A stretch of 34,812 nt of DNA from Dactylosporangium sp. AC04546 (GCF_022095675.1 NZ_JAHYSG010000123.1:1-34812), one strand, 5' to 3'; positions 24,406 to 32,732 are shown, counted from the stretch's first letter. The notes: generated by a model not told the origin, from the letters alone. Numbers and translations: made by a program.

Positions 24406-24445
24406 GCCGCCGCGAACCGTCCGGCCCGGACAGGCTCGCGGTGGC
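24406..24445. terminator. Bidirectional hairpin between the Mak_N_cap-like gene and lexA
   Basis: GCCGCCGCGA (24406-24415) pairs with TCGCGGTGGC (24436-24445) with one G-T pair; inside, GTCCG (24419-24423) pairs with CGGAC (24427-24431). Both flanking genes end into it. Confidence 0.65.
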
Positions 24446-24455
24446 GCGTGCGGTG

Positions 24456-25325
24456 CTACATGCGGCGCAGGACGCAGACGACCTTGCCGAGGATGACGGC
24501 GTCGTCGGCGGGGATGACGTCGTACGCCGGGTTGCGGGGCACGAGTTCGGTGTGGCCGTCGCGGGTGCGGTACACCTTCACCGTCGCCTCGTTGTCGAGC
24601 ATGGCGGCGACGATGTCGCCCTGCTCGGCGACCGACTGCTGGCGGACCACGACGATGTCGCCGTCGCAGATGGCGGCGTCGATCATCGAGTCGCCCTTGA
24701 CGTTGAGGGCGAACAGGTTGCCGTGACCGACCAGGGTGGACGGCAGGGTCAGGTCGTCGTCGCGGTGCTCGACGGCGAGGATCGGTCCACCGGCGGCGAT
24801 CGTGCCGACCAGCGGCACCCGCACTCCCGGATCGACACTGTACGGCTCTGCGGGCTCCACCTCGTCCGGCGACGACGCGAACTCGTCCGCGCCCAGCGGC
24901 GCCCCGCCGCCGACGACACGGCCCGCGCCCCGTCCGCCAACCGCGCGCAGCCGCGCACCCGGGCCGCCGGCCGCCGCACCGTGTTCAGCGCCCGCCGCGT
25001 GCGGGCCGGCGGCGGGCTGCGGGCCGTCGGCGTCAGTCGAGCGTGTGTCCGCGGGTCGGAGGCCGGCCCGGCGTGGGTCGCCGGGGCGGAACGTGTGGAT
25101 GCCGGCCGGCCGGGCGTCGACGGCGCGGGGACCGCGGGCCGCGCGGCGCAGCAGGCCCCGCTGCTCCAGCGCGCGCAGGTGGTGGGCCACCGACGACGGC
25201 GAGCCGAGCCCGACGGCCGCCCCGATCTCCCGCACGGTCGGCGGATAGCCGTGCTCTTCGACCCACGCCTGGATCACCGCAAGGATGTCGCGCTGGCGCT
25301 CGCTGATCTCACCGACCGCTTCCAT
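24456..25325 (-). CDS. lexA: LexA repressor with unusually long linker
   Basis: 289 residues. The DNA-binding domain (1-70) has ISERQRDILAVIQAWVEEHG and SPSSVAHHLRALEQRGLL. The S24 domain (about 165-289) has the self-cleavage Ala-Gly in VGTIAAGGPI (near 176), the catalytic Ser in KGDSMID (near 212) and Lys in ATVKVYR (near 249). Between them lie about 95 residues rich in Ala, Gly, Arg, Pro and Asp, much longer than common LexA linkers. The repressor controls the SOS response and is cleaved upon RecA activation. An SOS box covers its promoter, so it represses itself. TAGTAT lies 9 nt before the ATG; no SD. Confidence 0.96.
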   Translation of the reverse strand: MEAVGEISERQRDILAVIQAWVEEHGYPPTVREIGAAVGLGSPSSVAHHLRALEQRGLLRRAARGPRAVDARPAGIHTFRPGDPRRAGLRPADTRSTDADGPQPAAGPHAAGAEHGAAAGGPGARLRAVGGRGAGRVVGGGAPLGADEFASSPDEVEPAEPYSVDPGVRVPLVGTIAAGGPILAVEHRDDDLTLPSTLVGHGNLFALNVKGDSMIDAAICDGDIVVVRQQSVAEQGDIVAAMLDNEATVKVYRTRDGHTELVPRNPAYDVIPADDAVILGKVVCVLRRM

Positions 25326-25345
25326 AGCGGCACGATACTACATTT

Positions 25346-25361
25346 TCGATCAGATGTACGA
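25346..25361. promoter_or_regulatory. SOS box of lexA
   Basis: TCGATCAGATGTACGA fits the actinobacterial consensus TCGAACnnnnGTTCGA at 10 of 12 fixed positions. It lies 21 bp upstream of the lexA ATG, over the spacer and -35 of the promoter with TAGTAT (25340-25335). Confidence 0.85.
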
Positions 25362-25440
25362 TTGTCGCCCCGCATTCGTACCTGCGGCGTTTCGCCCGTC
25401 GCGCACCGGCCCGCACCGGAGTCGGTCGAAACTTCGGCCG

Positions 25441-25484
25441 GCCTGCCGCAGCACGGTGACCGCACCATGCGTGCTGCGGCAGGC
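25441..25484 (-). terminator. Strong terminator of the ABC exporter operon
   Basis: GCCTGCCGCAGCACG (25441-25455) and CGTGCTGCGGCAGGC (25470-25484) form a perfect 15-bp stem with a 14-nt loop, 34 bp past the last permease stop. It also separates the operon from lexA. Confidence 0.85.
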
Positions 25485-25518
25485 GTCAGCTTCCGAGCCG
25501 TGTCCTGGCCGGGGCGCG

Positions 25519-26235
25519 TCAGGCGTCTCGTCGGTGCAGGACCACGGCGCCCACGAGCAGTGCGCCCAGGGCCCAGAGGGCGAGCACGCCCAGGCCCTTC
25601 CACGGGCCCGTCACGGCGTCCGCGGTCGTGGCCTGCACCGCCAGACCGGCCGTCGACGGGCCCATACGGCGTAACCGGTCGCGCCACTCCTCGTCGGAGA
25701 TCACGGCCAGGACGATCGGCAGCGCGTACAGCAGGGCCAGGATCGTGCCGATCGCGGCCGCCGCGCTGCGCAACGCCGTCGCCGTGCCCATGGCCAGCAG
25801 GCCGACGAGGACGAGATACAGCACCGATCCGATCGCCGGCCGCAGCACGAGGTCGTGGTCCGGGAGCATCAGCTGCGACACCGCCACCGCGCCCGCCACC
25901 GCCGGGACCGCGGCGGCCGCGACCACGGCCGCCAGCACGGCGGCCTTGACGGCCAGGACGTGCAGCCGGCGGGGCATGGCGGTGAGGGTCACGCGGACCA
26001 TGCCCGTGCCGTACTCGTGGCCGATCACCAGCACGCCCAGGATCGCCACGACCGCCTGCCCGAGCTGCACCCCGGTCAGGCCCAGCTTCGGCAGGTCCGC
26101 GCCGCAGCCGTTGCCGGAGCAGGCGCTCGCCGCCATGCTGACCCCGACGGTCGCGACGACCACCCCGACGAGCAGCGCGAGGGTGCCCGGCGACGTGCGC
26201 AGCTTGGTCCACTCGGCTCTGACGATGTCGATCAT
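25519..26235 (-). CDS. ABC-2 type transporter permease
   Basis: 238 residues from ATG 26235, overlapping the previous stop by 4 bp. It starts MIDIVRAEWTKLRTSPGTLA, the usual N-terminal 'EWTK-R' helix of ABC-2 permeases, and has six TM segments; the loop GHEYGTGMVRVTLTAMPRR is the conserved cytoplasmic coupling region. Last gene of the three-gene exporter operon. Substrate unknown; such operons next to two-component systems often deal with antimicrobial peptides or cell-envelope stress. Confidence 0.88.
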   Translation of the reverse strand: MIDIVRAEWTKLRTSPGTLALLVGVVVATVGVSMAASACSGNGCGADLPKLGLTGVQLGQAVVAILGVLVIGHEYGTGMVRVTLTAMPRRLHVLAVKAAVLAAVVAAAAVPAVAGAVAVSQLMLPDHDLVLRPAIGSVLYLVLVGLLAMGTATALRSAAAAIGTILALLYALPIVLAVISDEEWRDRLRRMGPSTAGLAVQATTADAVTGPWKGLGVLALWALGALLVGAVVLHRRDA

Positions 26236-27806
26236 GCGTCTCGCTTCCTCAGCAGGACGGCGGCCGCCGCGAACGCCACCGCCGCCCACGCGGCGAGGAC
26301 CGCGAGGCCGGCCCAGGGCGCCAGCGGGAAGTAGCCGTTGGCCGGGGTGTAGATGTTCGCCACCTGCGGGTAGGCCGGCGACGCCTGCTGCAGCGCGAAC
26401 GCCGCGGCCGGGCTGACCCGCAGCAACCACTGGCCGGCCGTGGTCGGCAGGACCGTCATCGCCAGCACGTACGGCATGACGATCACGACGACCGCGGTGG
26501 TGATGGCGGTGACGCCGCGGCGCAGCACGGCGCCGAACGCGAGGGCCAGCACGGCCGCGACGGCGAGCAGCGCGGCCGTGCCGACGACGACCCGCGCCTC
26601 GGTCGCGGTCGAGGCGGGGTGCAGGTAGACGCCGTTGTCGCGCAGCACCTGCTGGCCCAGTGAGACGACGACGGCCGCGGCGATCAGGCCGGCGACGAAC
26701 GTGACGCCGCCGACGACCGTGGCCTTCGCCGCGAGCAGCCGGACCCGGTGCGGCGCGGCCGCGAACGTGGTGCGGATGAGCCCGCGCCGGTACTCCGCAG
26801 TCACGAACACGGCCCCGAGGACGACCACGACGATCAGGCCGGCGAACGTGCCGACGAGCGTCGAGGTGATCGTGACGCCGACGCCGGCGACACCGGGGAG
26901 CGAGGGCGCGATGTCGCCCGAGCCGGTGAGCCTGAACGTGTCACCGTCCCGCTCGGCACCGGAGACCCGTCCCGGGGCCGCGCCGACTGAACCGCCGGCG
27001 ACGGGAGCGTCGGGTGCGCCGCCGGGGCCACCGGCGCCGCCGCCGTGCTCGACCGAGGCGCCGATCACGTCGGTCTTCCAGGTGTCGCCGTGCCAGCCGC
27101 CCGCGAGCGCGAGCCGGTCGAAGACGCCGGTGGCATGACTCGGCCCGCCCATCGCGCCGACGAACAGCCCCTCGTCGGCCAGCTCGGTGAACTGCGGCGA
27201 GGTCACGAACAGCCCGGCCTCGACGGTCGCCGGCAGCCCGGTCAGCCGCGCCGAGCCGACGGTGCTCCAGGCGGTGCCGTCGGTGGACTCGGCGGCGGTG
27301 AGCGTGTCGCCGGAGCGCGTGAGCCGCAGCCAGCGTGGCGCCTCGGCCGAGACGCCGCCCGGCTTTCCAGCGACGTCGTGGACGTAGTCGTACTGCAGCC
27401 GCACGCCGTGCGCCCCGGTCATCATCACCGCCGCATATGTGGCGCCCTGCGTGGTGGCGCCCCGCACGATCAGGCCGGCCTTCGCCCACGGCACCAGGCC
27501 GGACCGGGACTCGCCCGGCTCGCCCGGCAGCTCGCCGGTCAGCCCGGTCAGCCGGACGGTGACGCTGCCGTCGCCGGTCAGCGCCTGGTGGACAAACGTG
27601 AGGCTGTCGGTGACCTCCTCACCGCCCGGGCCGACGGGCGCCACACACTCCGATCCGGGCCCGTTCTTGCCGCAGGAGCCCTGCAGGCCGGGCAGCAGCC
27701 CGAGCCCCACGATGAGGGCCGCGGCGATCATGACGGCGGCGACCCAGCCGCGCATGGTGCGGAACTTGGTCCACTCGGCGGCGAGGGCGCGCAGGTATGC
27801 GGTCAT
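26232..27806 (-). CDS. ABC-2 permease with a large extracytoplasmic beta-rich insert
   Basis: 524 residues, about twice the size of its partner. TM1 (about 18-40, after EWTKFRTMRGW) is followed by some 280 residues before TM2 (about 320). This loop (65-300) reads like a DUF1349/concanavalin-like beta-sandwich: AKAGLIVRGATTQGATYAAV, YDYVHDVAGKPGG, PRWLRLTRSGDTLTAAESTD and GLFVTSPQF, plus two cysteines near 45-55 and a Gly/Ala/Pro-rich linker. Then AEYRRGLIRTTFAAAPHR and five TM helices complete the permease. The insert should face outside and could bind a carbohydrate or peptide; that is inference. ATGA overlaps at both ends tie it to its neighbours. Confidence 0.88.
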   Translation of the reverse strand: MTAYLRALAAEWTKFRTMRGWVAAVMIAAALIVGLGLLPGLQGSCGKNGPGSECVAPVGPGGEEVTDSLTFVHQALTGDGSVTVRLTGLTGELPGEPGESRSGLVPWAKAGLIVRGATTQGATYAAVMMTGAHGVRLQYDYVHDVAGKPGGVSAEAPRWLRLTRSGDTLTAAESTDGTAWSTVGSARLTGLPATVEAGLFVTSPQFTELADEGLFVGAMGGPSHATGVFDRLALAGGWHGDTWKTDVIGASVEHGGGAGGPGGAPDAPVAGGSVGAAPGRVSGAERDGDTFRLTGSGDIAPSLPGVAGVGVTITSTLVGTFAGLIVVVVLGAVFVTAEYRRGLIRTTFAAAPHRVRLLAAKATVVGGVTFVAGLIAAAVVVSLGQQVLRDNGVYLHPASTATEARVVVGTAALLAVAAVLALAFGAVLRRGVTAITTAVVVIVMPYVLAMTVLPTTAGQWLLRVSPAAAFALQQASPAYPQVANIYTPANGYFPLAPWAGLAVLAAWAAVAFAAAAVLLRKRDA

Positions 27807-28711
27807 GACGCGGACTCCCAGCGGTACTCGACGGCGTCGCGGGTGAGCTCCAGGTAGGCGTCCTCGAGCGACGCGCGGTGCGCGGACACCTCGGTGAACG
27901 GCACGCCGCGGCGGTGCAGCGCGGCGACGACATCGCCGGCGGCGAGCCCGGCGACGCTGAGCACGCCGTCGCCAGCCTGGGTGACGGTGGCGCCGGCCTC
28001 AGTCAGTGCCGCTGAGGCGTCCGCCGAATGCGAACGTAACGTCACCCGGTCGCCGGACGCGGCGGCCAGCAGCTGGGCGACGCTCGCGTCGGCGATGACG
28101 CGGCCCCGCCCGGCCACGACGACGTGGTCGGCGGTGTCCTCCAGTTCGCCCATCAGGTGGCTGGAGACGAGCACGGCACGGCCGTCGGCGGCCAGGCCGC
28201 GCAGGAAGCCGCGCATCCAGATGATCCCTTCCGGGTCCATGCCGTTGAACGGCTCGTCGAGCATCAGCGCGGGCGGGTCGCCCAGCAGGGCGGCGGCGAT
28301 GCCGAGGCGCTGGCGCATGCCGAGAGAGAAGTCGCCGGCCCGGCGGCGGGCGACGCCCTGCAGGCCGGAGCGCTCGAGCACCTCGTCGACGCGGCGCGCG
28401 CCGAGGCCCTGCGAGTGGGCCAGCCACAGCAGGTGGTTGCGGGCGGTGCGGCCGGGTTGCAGCGCGCTCGCGTCGAGCAGCGAGCCGACGTGTCGCAGGG
28501 GGTGGCGCAGCGCCCGGTAGGGGCGGCCCTCGACGAGGGCCGTGCCGGCGTCGGCGGCGTCGAGGCCGAGGATCACGCGCATCGTGGTCGACTTGCCGGC
28601 GCCGTTGGGGCCGACGAAGCCGGTGACCCGGCCGGGATGGACGGTGAAGGTCATCCCGTCGAGCGCGGTGGTCGTGCCGAACCGTTTCCTGAGTCCGTTC
28701 ACGGTAATCAT
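27803..28711 (-). CDS. ABC transporter ATP-binding protein
   Basis: 302 residues from ATG 28711. Walker A GPNGAGKST (near 36), signature FSLGMRQR (near 131, the SLGMRQR variant common in drug- and peptide-export ATPases such as BcrA), Walker B ALMLDEPFNGMDPEG, switch His in VSSHLM, and a C-terminal extension typical of this group. It energises the two permeases encoded downstream. First gene of the operon, divergent from the response regulator; the shared 87-bp gap carries the TGACACC sites. Confidence 0.94.
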   Translation of the reverse strand: MITVNGLRKRFGTTTALDGMTFTVHPGRVTGFVGPNGAGKSTTMRVILGLDAADAGTALVEGRPYRALRHPLRHVGSLLDASALQPGRTARNHLLWLAHSQGLGARRVDEVLERSGLQGVARRRAGDFSLGMRQRLGIAAALLGDPPALMLDEPFNGMDPEGIIWMRGFLRGLAADGRAVLVSSHLMGELEDTADHVVVAGRGRVIADASVAQLLAAASGDRVTLRSHSADASAALTEAGATVTQAGDGVLSVAGLAAGDVVAALHRRGVPFTEVSAHRASLEDAYLELTRDAVEYRWESAS

Positions 28712-28735
28712 GGGTCTCGGTTCTACGGTGTGGGT

Positions 28736-28776
28736 GGTGTCAGCACGGTGCCATCGGCTGACACCTCGTTGACACC
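28736..28776. promoter_or_regulatory. Candidate OmpR-type response-regulator binding sites
   Basis: GGTGTCAGC (28736-28744) and GCTGACACC (28757-28765) are a perfect 9-bp inverted repeat, and TGACACC recurs at 28770-28776, 11 bp after 28759-28765. Direct repeats one helical turn apart are typical targets of OmpR/PhoP regulators. The last one includes TTGACA (28769-28774). The region sits between the ABC operon and the regulator gene. Confidence 0.6.
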
Positions 28777-28798
28777 GGCGGCCTGGCAAGGTGGTGGC

Positions 28799-29461
28799 AT
28801 GCGCGTACTCGTCGTGGAGGATTTCGAGGTCCTGGCCCGGACCCTCGGCACCGGCCTGCGCCGGGAGGGCATGGCGGTGGACGTGGTGCTCGACGGTGAC
28901 GACGCCCTGGAGCGCCTCGCCGTGACGCGGTATGACGTGGTGGTCCTCGACCGGGACGTGCCCGGGACGCACGGCGACGACGTGTGCCGGCGCATCGTCG
29001 CCGACCGCGCGGGCAGCCGGGTGCTCATGCTGACCGCGTCGAGCACGGTGAAGGACCGGGTGGAGGGGCTCGGGCTGGGCGCCGACGACTATCTGCCGAA
29101 GCCGTTCGACTTCGCCGAGCTGGTGGCGCGGGTCCGGGCGCTGGGGCGGCGGCCGACGGCGCTGGTGCCGCCGGTGCTGGAGTGCGACGACCTGACGCTC
29201 GACCCGTCCCGGCGGGTGGCGTCGCGCGGCGGGCGGCGGCTCGACCTGAGCCCGAAGGAGTTCGGTGTGCTGGAGTGCCTGCTGGCGGCGGAGGGCCGGC
29301 CGGTGTCCGCGGAGGACCTGCTGGAGCGGGTGTGGGACGAGGCGGCCGACCCGTTCACGACGGCGGTGAAGACCACGGTCCGGCGGCTGCGGACCAAGCT
29401 CGGCGACCCGCCGGTGATCCACACGGTCCGCGAGGGCGGCTACCGGGTCGGTGCGCCGTGA
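28799..29461 (+). CDS. OmpR/PhoB-type response regulator
   Basis: 220 residues; AAGGTGG lies 4 nt before ATG 28799. Receiver 1-115: LVVEDFEVLA, VVVLDRDVPGTHGDD with the phospho-Asp near 50, MLTASS and YLPKPF with the Lys. The C-terminal winged helix has LSPKEFGVLECLL, SAEDLLERVWDE, TTVRRLRTKLGDPPVIHTV and REGGYRVG. Its stop overlaps the kinase start (GTGA). Its targets are probably the divergent ABC operon and itself. Confidence 0.95.
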   Translation: MRVLVVEDFEVLARTLGTGLRREGMAVDVVLDGDDALERLAVTRYDVVVLDRDVPGTHGDDVCRRIVADRAGSRVLMLTASSTVKDRVEGLGLGADDYLPKPFDFAELVARVRALGRRPTALVPPVLECDDLTLDPSRRVASRGGRRLDLSPKEFGVLECLLAAEGRPVSAEDLLERVWDEAADPFTTAVKTTVRRLRTKLGDPPVIHTVREGGYRVGAP

Positions 29462-30522
29462 GGCGCCGCTCGTCGCTGCGCCGGCAGCTGATGCTGATCT
29501 ACGCCGGCCCGTTCTTCATCATCTCGGCGGTGCTGCTCACGATCCCGCTACTGGGCGCCAGCCAGACCTCGCCGGTCGCGCCGGGCGGCGAGCCACACCC
29601 GGTCCAGCAAACCACCGAGTTCCCGGTGACGACGTGGTCGCTCTCGCTGTTCGGGCTGATGGTGCTGTCCCTGCTGGTCGGCTGGGTGGTGGCCGGGCGG
29701 TTCGTGGCGCCGTTACGCACGATCAACTCGACCGCGCGGGAGATCTCGGCCAACAACCTGCACCGGCGGCTCGGGACGATGGGCCGCAATGACGAGTTCG
29801 CGGAGCTGGCCGAGACGCTCGACGACCTGTTCGCCCGGCTGGAGGCGGCGTTCGTGGCGCAGCGGCAGTTCGTCGCCAACGCCTCGCACGAGCTGCGCAC
29901 ACCGCTGACCGCGCAGCGGACACTGCTGCAGGTGGCGATGGCCGACCCGGACGTGAACGTCGACTCGCTGCGCTCGGCGTCGGAGGAGGTGCTGGCGCTC
30001 GGGGCGGCGCAGGAGCGGCTCATCGGCGCGCTGCTGTCGCTGTCCGACGGGCAGGTGGGTGTCGAGCGCCCGGTGGCGTTCGACCTGGCGGCGGTGGCGC
30101 GGCGGGTGGCGATGACCCGGCACGCGACCGGCGTGCGGATCACGACCCGGCTGCACCCGGCGCCGATGGCTGGCGACCTGGAGCTGGTGGAGAGCCTGGT
30201 GGCCAACCTCGTCGACAACGGGCTGCGGCACAACGTGCCGGACGGCTGGGTGGAGGTGGTGACCGAGACCGAGGCCGGATACGCCCGGGTCATCGTGCGC
30301 AACTCGGGCCCGGTCGTGCCGCACGAGGAGCTGCACCGCCTGTTCGAGCCGTTCCAGCGGATGAAGGCGCAACGGGTCGGCCACGGCGACGGTCACGGCC
30401 TGGGCCTGGCCATCGTGCGGGCCATCGCGTGGGCCCACAGCTGCGACCCGGTCGCCCGCGCGCTCCCGGAGGGCGGCCTGGAGGTCCGCGTGACGTTCCC
30501 ACCCAGAGGCGTGCCCCAATGA
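29458..30522 (+). CDS. Sensor histidine kinase (classical HisKA type)
   Basis: 354 residues from GTG 29458. TM1 (about 12-34), a short outer loop of some 25 residues (SQTSPVAPGGEPHPVQQTTE), TM2 (about 60-82), HAMP (83-135), HisKA with NASHELRTPLTAQRTLL (His 144), N box NLVDNGLRHN and G box GHGDGHGLGLAIV. The first G box (DxGxG) is degenerate: NSGPVVPHEEL. The short loop suggests sensing within the membrane or through the adjacent ABC exporter, as in BceRS-like modules. It ends 4 bp before the convergent nucleotidyltransferase gene. Confidence 0.94.
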   Translation: MRRRSSLRRQLMLIYAGPFFIISAVLLTIPLLGASQTSPVAPGGEPHPVQQTTEFPVTTWSLSLFGLMVLSLLVGWVVAGRFVAPLRTINSTAREISANNLHRRLGTMGRNDEFAELAETLDDLFARLEAAFVAQRQFVANASHELRTPLTAQRTLLQVAMADPDVNVDSLRSASEEVLALGAAQERLIGALLSLSDGQVGVERPVAFDLAAVARRVAMTRHATGVRITTRLHPAPMAGDLELVESLVANLVDNGLRHNVPDGWVEVVTETEAGYARVIVRNSGPVVPHEELHRLFEPFQRMKAQRVGHGDGHGLGLAIVRAIAWAHSCDPVARALPEGGLEVRVTFPPRGVPQ

Positions 30523-30526
30523 GGCG

Positions 30527-31243
30527 TCAGGAGAGGACCGTGGCGACGTAGGACTGGAAGGCTCGGCCGTCCAGGTCGGCGCCCGCTGACCGGTCCCGGG
30601 CGTAGGTGGCCAACGCGGCCGCGATGACCGGGTGGTGCTCGGGCGGGCTGGTGCCGAGAGCCCAGGCGCCAGCGGCCGGCTTCGACGCCCACGAGCCGAG
30701 GGCGTGGTAGCGCAGGGCCCGGCAGGCGTTCAGCACCGCGTTGTCGCCCGCCTGGGCGGAGACGGAGGCGGCCACGACCGGGAGGAGCTGGTCGTAGGGG
30801 ACGCGGGTCGCCAGGGTCGCGAACGGTGGGCCGGTCAGCGAGCGGGCCTGCTGGTGGACGATGTCGCGGTCGATCGGGTACCAGAACGCGGGAGCGTCGC
30901 CCGGGTCGGTCTCGGCCTTCGGCGGGAGGGCTCGGCCCGTGTTGAGGTTCAGGACGAAGCCGGCCTGCGTGGTCAGGGTCGCCAGCGTGGCCCGGTCGTA
31001 GAGGACGAACTCCAGGCCGGCCGCCGGGCACGGTAGGGCCTCGTGGATCAGGCCGGAGGCGATCGGCGCCGGGTCCGGGTCGTCGGCCACGGCCACCAGG
31101 TCGATGTCGCTGCGGCCGGGGCGGTAGGCGTCCAGCGACAGGGAGCCGGCCGGGTACACGCCGACCAGCCCGGGGCCGAGGAGGTCACGGAGGCGGGCCA
31201 CGACCGCTGCCAGGTACGCCTGCACGTCGGTGGGGAGCGTCAT
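30527..31243 (-). CDS. Nucleotidyltransferase, aminoglycoside-adenylyltransferase-like (AadA/DUF4111 type)
   Basis: 238 residues from ATG 31243. The catalytic pattern GSLSLDAYRPGRSDIDLVAV is the GS...DxD motif of polymerase-beta-type nucleotidyltransferases; the C-terminal helices (VLNACRALRYHALGSWASK) resemble the AadA/ANT(3'') group, where NACR-h is conserved. It may adenylylate an aminoglycoside or another small molecule; resistance is not proven by sequence. Its ATG overlaps the TetR stop by 4 bp, so it is translated with the regulator. Confidence 0.8.
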   Translation of the reverse strand: MTLPTDVQAYLAAVVARLRDLLGPGLVGVYPAGSLSLDAYRPGRSDIDLVAVADDPDPAPIASGLIHEALPCPAAGLEFVLYDRATLATLTTQAGFVLNLNTGRALPPKAETDPGDAPAFWYPIDRDIVHQQARSLTGPPFATLATRVPYDQLLPVVAASVSAQAGDNAVLNACRALRYHALGSWASKPAAGAWALGTSPPEHHPVIAAALATYARDRSAGADLDGRAFQSYVATVLS

Positions 31244-31917
31244 CGCGCGATGCGGTCCAGCCACTCGCCCAGCAGGCCCCGCTCGTGCGGGGTCAGCGCC
31301 GCCGTCTGGGGCAGTGCCGCCCGCAGCGCCACCGCGGCGGCCGCCGGGCCCGGGTCGGGGGCCGCCGGGGTGTCCGTGGTGATCGCGGTGATGACCGCCT
31401 CGCGGGCCAGGTGGGACACCGTCAGGTCGCGGGCCGGCTCGGGCAGCGCGATCAGGGACAGGGTCGTGCCGCAGCCCGCCGCGTGGACCAGGAACGCGGC
31501 CCGTGGCTCCGGCAGCCGCAGGCGGCCGGCCGCCGCTATGCGGTGGATCTGGCCCGCCAGGACCTCCGCCGCCGCCACCGCGGCCGGTGGGGACCCGCCC
31601 GGGCGGGGCTCGCCGTAGACCAGGGCGTACAGGGCCGGGTTGGCCAGCCCGAAGCCCACGTGCAGGTCCCAGCCCGCCCGCAGGTCGGCGACCGGGTCGC
31701 CGGTGGGTTTGAGGCCTGTCTTGCCGGTCAGGTACGTCGCGAAACCGTGGCTGGCCACCGCGTCCAGCAGGCCCTGCTTGTCACCGAACAGGCGGTAGAT
31801 CGTCGGGGCCTGCACGCCCGCGGCGGCGCTCACAGCGCGCGTCGAGACCGCCTCACGGCCGCCCTCGGCGAGCAGCGCCGTGGCGGCGGCGAGGATTCGC
31901 TCGCGGGCACCATCCAT
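31240..31917 (-). CDS. TetR-family regulator of the SDR / nucleotidyltransferase cluster
   Basis: 225 residues from ATG 31917 (TATCGT 8 nt upstream, no SD); ATG 31935 is a less likely alternative. N-terminal helix-turn-helix: [20 protein letters not shown] and [20 protein letters not shown]. The C-terminal ligand domain is of the TetR_C_33-like helical type. Clustered GTTAGC/GCTAAC half-sites lie right upstream, between it and the SDR gene; it very probably represses both directions. Confidence 0.9.
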   Translation of the reverse strand: MDGARERILAAATALLAEGGREAVSTRAVSAAAGVQAPTIYRLFGDKQGLLDAVASHGFATYLTGKTGLKPTGDPVADLRAGWDLHVGFGLANPALYALVYGEPRPGGSPPAAVAAAEVLAGQIHRIAAAGRLRLPEPRAAFLVHAAGCGTTLSLIALPEPARDLTVSHLAREAVITAITTDTPAAPDPGPAAAAVALRAALPQTAALTPHERGLLGEWLDRIAR

Positions 31918-31941
31918 GGGTGACGACGATAACATGAGCGC

Positions 31942-31993
31942 GTTAGCGCCGCTAACACCTCGGCGCTAACATGAACTCGTTAGCACCGATAGC
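31942..31993. promoter_or_regulatory. TetR operator cluster between tetR and SDR genes
   Basis: GTTAGC-gcc-GCTAAC (31942-31956) is a perfect palindrome. A further GCTAAC (31965-31970), GTTAGC (31979-31984) and a degenerate GATAGC (31988-31993) continue the pattern, giving at least two dimer sites. The SDR -10 is probably TAACAT (31967-31972), between the sites. Confidence 0.75.
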
Positions 31994-32006
31994 AAGGGAG
32001 CGAGCC

Positions 32007-32732
32007 ATGAGTCGAGTCGCCATCGTCACCGGCGGGTCACGAGGGATCGGGCGGGCCGTCGCCGAGCGGCTGGCCGCCGACGGGCAGGACGTCGTCATCG
32101 CGTACGCCAGCAACGACGCCGAGGCCAAGGCCACCGTCGAGGCCATCACGGCGACCGGGAGGCGCGCGAGCGCGGTCAAGGCCGACGTCGCCGACGAGCA
32201 GGCCGTCGCGGGCCTGTTCGACGAGGCCGAGCGGCTGTACGGCGGGGTCGACGTGGTCGTGAACGCGGCCGGGCGGATGGTCCTGTCCCCCATTGCCGAC
32301 CTCGACCTCGACGCGTTCGACCGCATGCACTGCACGAACGTGCGCGGCGCGTTCGTCGTGGCGCGCGAGGCGGCCCGGCGCGTGCGGACCGGCGGCGCGA
32401 TCATCGGTTTCTCCACGACGCAGACGCGGCTGCTGCACCCGGGGTACGCGCAGTACGCGGGCGGGAAGGCGGCGACCGAGACGCTCACCGCCGTGCTCGC
32501 CAAGGAGCTGCGCGGCCGCGACATCACCGCGAACGCGGTCGCCCCCGGGCCGACGGCCACCGAACTGTTCTTCGAGGGCAAGGACGAGGAGACGATCGAG
32601 CGGTCCAGGAAGGCCAGCCCGATGGAGCGGCTCGGCACGCCCGGGGACGTCGCCGAGGTGGTGTCCGCGCTGGCCGGCCCGGCCCGCTGGATCAACGGCC
32701 AGACGGTCTTCGTCAACGGCGGTGTCGCATGA
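32007..32732 (+). CDS. Short-chain dehydrogenase/reductase (classical SDR)
   Basis: 241 residues; GGGAG 6 nt before ATG 32007. Cofactor motif TGGSRGIG, structural NAAG, catalytic Ser (FSTTQ), Tyr and Lys in YAQYAGGKAA, and NAVAPGPTATELF. The Ala-Ser-Asn (YASNDAEAK) at the end of strand 2 is compatible with NADPH. Close to 3-oxoacyl-ACP-reductase-like 'SDR family oxidoreductases'; substrate unknown. Regulated by the divergent TetR. An 11-codon ORF (32729-32764) overlaps its stop (ATGA) and has no recognisable content. Confidence 0.92.
   Translation: MSRVAIVTGGSRGIGRAVAERLAADGQDVVIAYASNDAEAKATVEAITATGRRASAVKADVADEQAVAGLFDEAERLYGGVDVVVNAAGRMVLSPIADLDLDAFDRMHCTNVRGAFVVAREAARRVRTGGAIIGFSTTQTRLLHPGYAQYAGGKAATETLTAVLAKELRGRDITANAVAPGPTATELFFEGKDEETIERSRKASPMERLGTPGDVAEVVSALAGPARWINGQTVFVNGGVA

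Noticed and set aside
30527..31243. Toxin-antitoxin system (nucleotidyltransferase, MenT/AbiEii-like, with TetR)
   Set aside because: The nucleotidyltransferase has the AadA-type C-terminal helices and the partner is a full TetR regulator, not an antitoxin; the operator cluster fits plain regulation.
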